The translations under genes and the position numbers were made by a program. The notes under the pieces were generated by a model that was not told the DNA's origin, ran no database searches, and was given only the letters and a program-made list of their open reading frames with translations. Of a stretch of DNA of 8,549 nt, positions 6,889-8,549 are shown piece after piece; position 1 is the stretch's first letter, and every line of letters begins with the position of its first letter. The DNA comes from Acidobacteriota bacterium (GTDB lineage: Bacteria; Acidobacteriota; Blastocatellia; Pyrinomonadales; Pyrinomonadaceae): the NCBI GenBank assembly GCA_020853255.1, contig JADYZI010000397.1, positions 1-8,549 of the forward strand, in the 5' to 3' direction.

Positions 6889-7806
6889 TTATTTGTAGAT
6901 AGCGGTGTAAACCTTTTCCGCGGAGGTTACCCAACCGCGGTACATTCCTTCACAGTTGAAGGGCTGCGAGATATTGCCGTCAGCATCGATGGCGATCAGG
7001 CCGCCCTCACCTTTTATTGCCGTAAGGTGTTCGATAGCTTCGCTTGCGGCATCCGCCAGGCTTAAACCTTTGTATTTCATTCGGGCGGCAACGTCGTAGG
7101 CGGTGACGCTGCGCATAAAATATTCTCCGTGCCCGGTGCAGGAAACAGCACAAATGTTGTCGGCGTAGGTTCCGGCACCGATGATAGGAGTATCGCCAAT
7201 GCGGCCGAATTTTTTATTGGTCATGCCGCCAGTCGAAGTCGCTGCGGCAAGATCGCCCCGTGAATCGCACGCGACCGCACCGACCGTGCCTATTGGTTTG
7301 GGGGCCGAATGGTCGAGTTGTACCCGTCCCGACGCCAACGCCTCCTGCAATTGGAGCCATCGGTGCTCAGTGAAAAAATACTCATCCGGCTCTGATACCA
7401 GGCCATTCTGCTCGGCAAACTGTTTGGCACCTTCGCCGGCCAGCAGAACGTGCTCGGTCTTTTCCATTACAAGGCGAGCAAGTTTGATCGGATTCTTGAT
7501 GTTTTTCACAAGCGTTACAGCACCGGCCTCAGGCTTGCGCCCGTCCATAATGCACGCGTCCATTTCGTTGGTGCCTTCGTGGGTAAAGACCGAACCGCGT
7601 CCGGCGTTGAAAAGTGGAAAATCTTCAAGCGAGACGACCGCTGCTTCAACAGAATCAAGTGCCGAACCGTGGTTTTGAAGCACGTCCCAACCGCCCTTTA
7701 ACGCAGCTTCAAGACCACGCCGATATTCGGCTTCCAACTCAGGGGTCATCGCGGACCGAAGGATCGTACCGGCCCCGCCGTGTATTGCCAATGCGATTTT
7801 CGACAT
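6889..7806 (-). CDS. iaaA: Isoaspartyl peptidase / plant-type L-asparaginase (Ntn hydrolase)
   Basis: Cytoplasmic enzyme that removes N-terminal isoaspartyl residues from dipeptides and also hydrolyses L-asparagine; it helps recycle damaged protein. The 305 residues are normal for the family. The protein is made as a precursor that cuts itself before the catalytic threonine. That residue is Thr174 in the motif GTVGAVA (172-178), splitting it into an alpha part of 173 and a beta part of 132 residues. Other family signatures present are HGGAG (9-13), FNAGRGSVF (66-74), the second threonine in ATSTGGMTNK (about 189-198), GRIGDTPIIGAGTYAD (201-216, with the substrate-binding Arg202 and Asp205), CTGHGE (223-228) and the C-terminal GGLIAID...PFNCEGMYRGW. 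There is no signal peptide. The ATG at 7806 is followed directly by the N-terminal strand leading to HGGAG. No Shine-Dalgarno precedes it, but a TACAAT box does. It is a separate gene 252 bases from the P-type ATPase. Confidence 0.95.
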   Translation of the reverse strand: MSKIALAIHGGAGTILRSAMTPELEAEYRRGLEAALKGGWDVLQNHGSALDSVEAAVVSLEDFPLFNAGRGSVFTHEGTNEMDACIMDGRKPEAGAVTLVKNIKNPIKLARLVMEKTEHVLLAGEGAKQFAEQNGLVSEPDEYFFTEHRWLQLQEALASGRVQLDHSAPKPIGTVGAVACDSRGDLAAATSTGGMTNKKFGRIGDTPIIGAGTYADNICAVSCTGHGEYFMRSVTAYDVAARMKYKGLSLADAASEAIEHLTAIKGEGGLIAIDADGNISQPFNCEGMYRGWVTSAEKVYTAIYK

Positions 7807-7812
7807 AAAAAT

Positions 7813-7828
7813 ATTGTAGCGGATTGTA
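7813..7828 (-). promoter_or_regulatory. Possible iaaA promoter: two TACAAT boxes 10 bases apart
   Basis: On the minus strand TACAAT occurs at 7828-7823 and again at 7818-7813. Each is one base from the sigma-70 -10 consensus. The nearer box ends six bases before the iaaA ATG, so transcription from it would begin at or near the start codon. A TTGCGA at 7843-7838 is a weak -35 candidate, but at 19 bases from the nearer box the spacing is long. Confidence 0.35.
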
Positions 7829-7856
7829 ACAGTTGGATCGCAAGTACCTTTGTACT

Positions 7857-7931
7857 CTTTGTGTCTTCAATTTCGTGAACTTTGTGTTAAGAAAAACCGT
7901 ACCACAAAGACCTCAAAGTGAAGACACAAAG
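7857..7931. repeat. Imperfect inverted repeat of ACAAAG-type sequence
   Basis: The outer arms CTTTGTGTCTTCA (7857-7869) and TGAAGACACAAAG (7919-7931) are perfect complements. Inner arms CTTTGTG (7880-7886) and CACAAAG (7903-7909) pair across an internal loop, leaving an A-rich apex. GAACTTTGTGT also occurs in both arms when each is read in the same sense. No T run follows on either side, so it is a poor terminator. The wording resembles dispersed repeats of the TTTGTGTCTTTGTG kind that I recall from many bacterial genomes. Confidence 0.65.
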
Positions 7932-8045
7932 TTCGCTAGGGAAAAAGAAAACGGCTAGAACTACTTCCAGATTATCTGCTATGACCCACTTCAACGTCTG
8001 CTGCGAGTTCCACAAATCGCGTCCTTCTTCAAGCCATTTGCACAA
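7887..8045 (-). other. Unassigned open frame after the ATPase; small gene, gene remnant or chance
   Basis: Beyond the ATPase stop a different minus-strand frame stays open for 52 codons from a TTG at 8045 to TAA at 7889-7887. Its first half (CKWLEEGRDLWNSQQTLKWV) has a purine-first codon pattern that looks protein-coding. Its second half runs into the ACAAAG repeat. There is no ATG and no Shine-Dalgarno. I recognise no family. The rest of 7807-8058 holds the inverted repeat and the iaaA promoter region. Confidence 0.15.
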
Positions 8046-8058
8046 TTCACGCCGGCCC

Positions 8059-8549
8059 TTACAGCCTCAGATTCCGTAACCTCAGGGCGTTTGCAATGAC
8101 TGAGACCGAACTGAATGTCATTGCCGCACTGGCGATCATTGGAGACAACAGCAGGCCAAAGACCGGGAACAGAACGCCGGCGGCGATCGGAACTCCGACG
8201 ATGTTGTAGATGAACGCGAAGAACAGATTCTGCCGAATGTTTTTCATCGTGCCCCCGCTAAGATTTCTTGCTTTCAGAATTCCGTTGAGGTCAGGCCTAA
8301 GCAGGGTTATGTCGGCTGACTCGATTGCCACGTCAGTTCCGCTTGCAAAGGCTATTCCCACGTTTGCCTGGGCAAGCGCCGGAGCGTCATTCACACCGTC
8401 ACCGGCCATTGCCACGATCTTACCTTGGGATTGAAGCTCCTTTACTTTCGCGGCTTTATCCTCGGGCATTACTTCGGCAAAGACGTGATCGATGTTCAGT
8501 TCTTTGGCTACCGCGTCGCCGGTTTGCTGATTGTCGCCGGTCATCATAA
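8059..8549 (-). CDS. copA: Cu+-transporting P1B-type ATPase, C-terminal part (cut by the window edge)
   Basis: Membrane pump that exports Cu+ (or Ag+) at the cost of ATP. Only the last 162 complete codons are in the window and the frame runs off the right end, so the metal-binding domains, the CPC helix and the DKTG phosphorylation site are not visible. What is seen is the end of the P-domain: [14 protein letters not shown] and the hinge [11 protein letters not shown], followed by [20 protein letters not shown]. Two C-terminal membrane helices come next. The first holds YN (residues 114-115 of the visible part) and the second M..SS (143, 146-147), the residues that mark Cu+/Ag+ specificity (P1B-1) together with CPC. 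The protein ends RLRNLRL. No copper regulator or chaperone lies on the visible side. The symbol is given by family; the exact metal is inferred. Confidence 0.93.
   Translation of the reverse strand, partial: MMTGDNQQTGDAVAKELNIDHVFAEVMPEDKAAKVKELQSQGKIVAMAGDGVNDAPALAQANVGIAFASGTDVAIESADITLLRPDLNGILKARNLSGGTMKNIRQNLFFAFIYNIVGVPIAAGVLFPVFGLLLSPMIASAAMTFSSVSVIANALRLRNLRL

Noticed and set aside
7181..7678. A plus-strand open frame of 165 codons over iaaA
   Set aside because: It is fully antisense to the highly conserved isoaspartyl peptidase and Ser/Pro-rich, as expected of a shadow.
7844..7855. Small palindrome GTAC-CTTT-GTAC upstream of iaaA
   Set aside because: Four-base arms are expected by chance and no regulator site of this form is known to me.

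Overview
The window looks like chromosomal DNA from a free-living bacterium of moderately high GC. The best guess is an acidobacterium of the Blastocatellia/Pyrinomonadales type. This is an inference from two things: the first protein begins with a short CPTC...FCLDDG zinc-ribbon-like leader of a kind I associate with that group, and an Asn/Ala-rich lipoprotein is present. No 16S rRNA or other firm taxonomic marker is in the window.

Layout. The left two thirds (19-5719) is a plus-strand run of three DNA-transport genes: an FtsK/SpoIIIE-type DNA translocase, a small ComEA-like helix-hairpin-helix lipoprotein, and ComEC, the DNA-uptake channel. The gaps are 50 and 8 bases, so comEA-comEC is almost certainly one transcript and ftsK may belong to it. 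The run ends at a strong hairpin (5734-5780) that also serves the convergent minus-strand genes. Those genes, read from the right edge leftwards, are the C-terminal end of a Cu+-type P-type ATPase (cut by the window edge), an isoaspartyl peptidase/L-asparaginase (iaaA type), and a lipoprotein with two DUF4440/SnoaL-like domains.

How the genes work together. ComEA-like protein and ComEC form the classic receptor and channel pair of natural transformation: the HhH protein binds incoming double-stranded DNA outside the membrane, and ComEC passes one strand into the cytoplasm. FtsK moves chromosomal DNA through the division septum. Its place next to the com genes is suggestive but may be chance. 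The minus-strand genes look like ordinary housekeeping or accessory genes: metal export, breakdown of isoaspartyl peptides, and a cell-envelope protein of unknown role.

I see no clearly new multi-gene system. The more interesting points are small: the zinc-ribbon leader on FtsK; a 21-base in-frame tandem repeat in the ComEA linker that may be a dispersed genomic repeat; a 35-codon ORF with an ideal ribosome-binding site whose start lies inside the comEC terminator hairpin; matched cysteine pairs in the duplicated lipoprotein; a possible leaderless promoter for iaaA; and a long imperfect hairpin made of ACAAAG-type repeats between iaaA and the ATPase.
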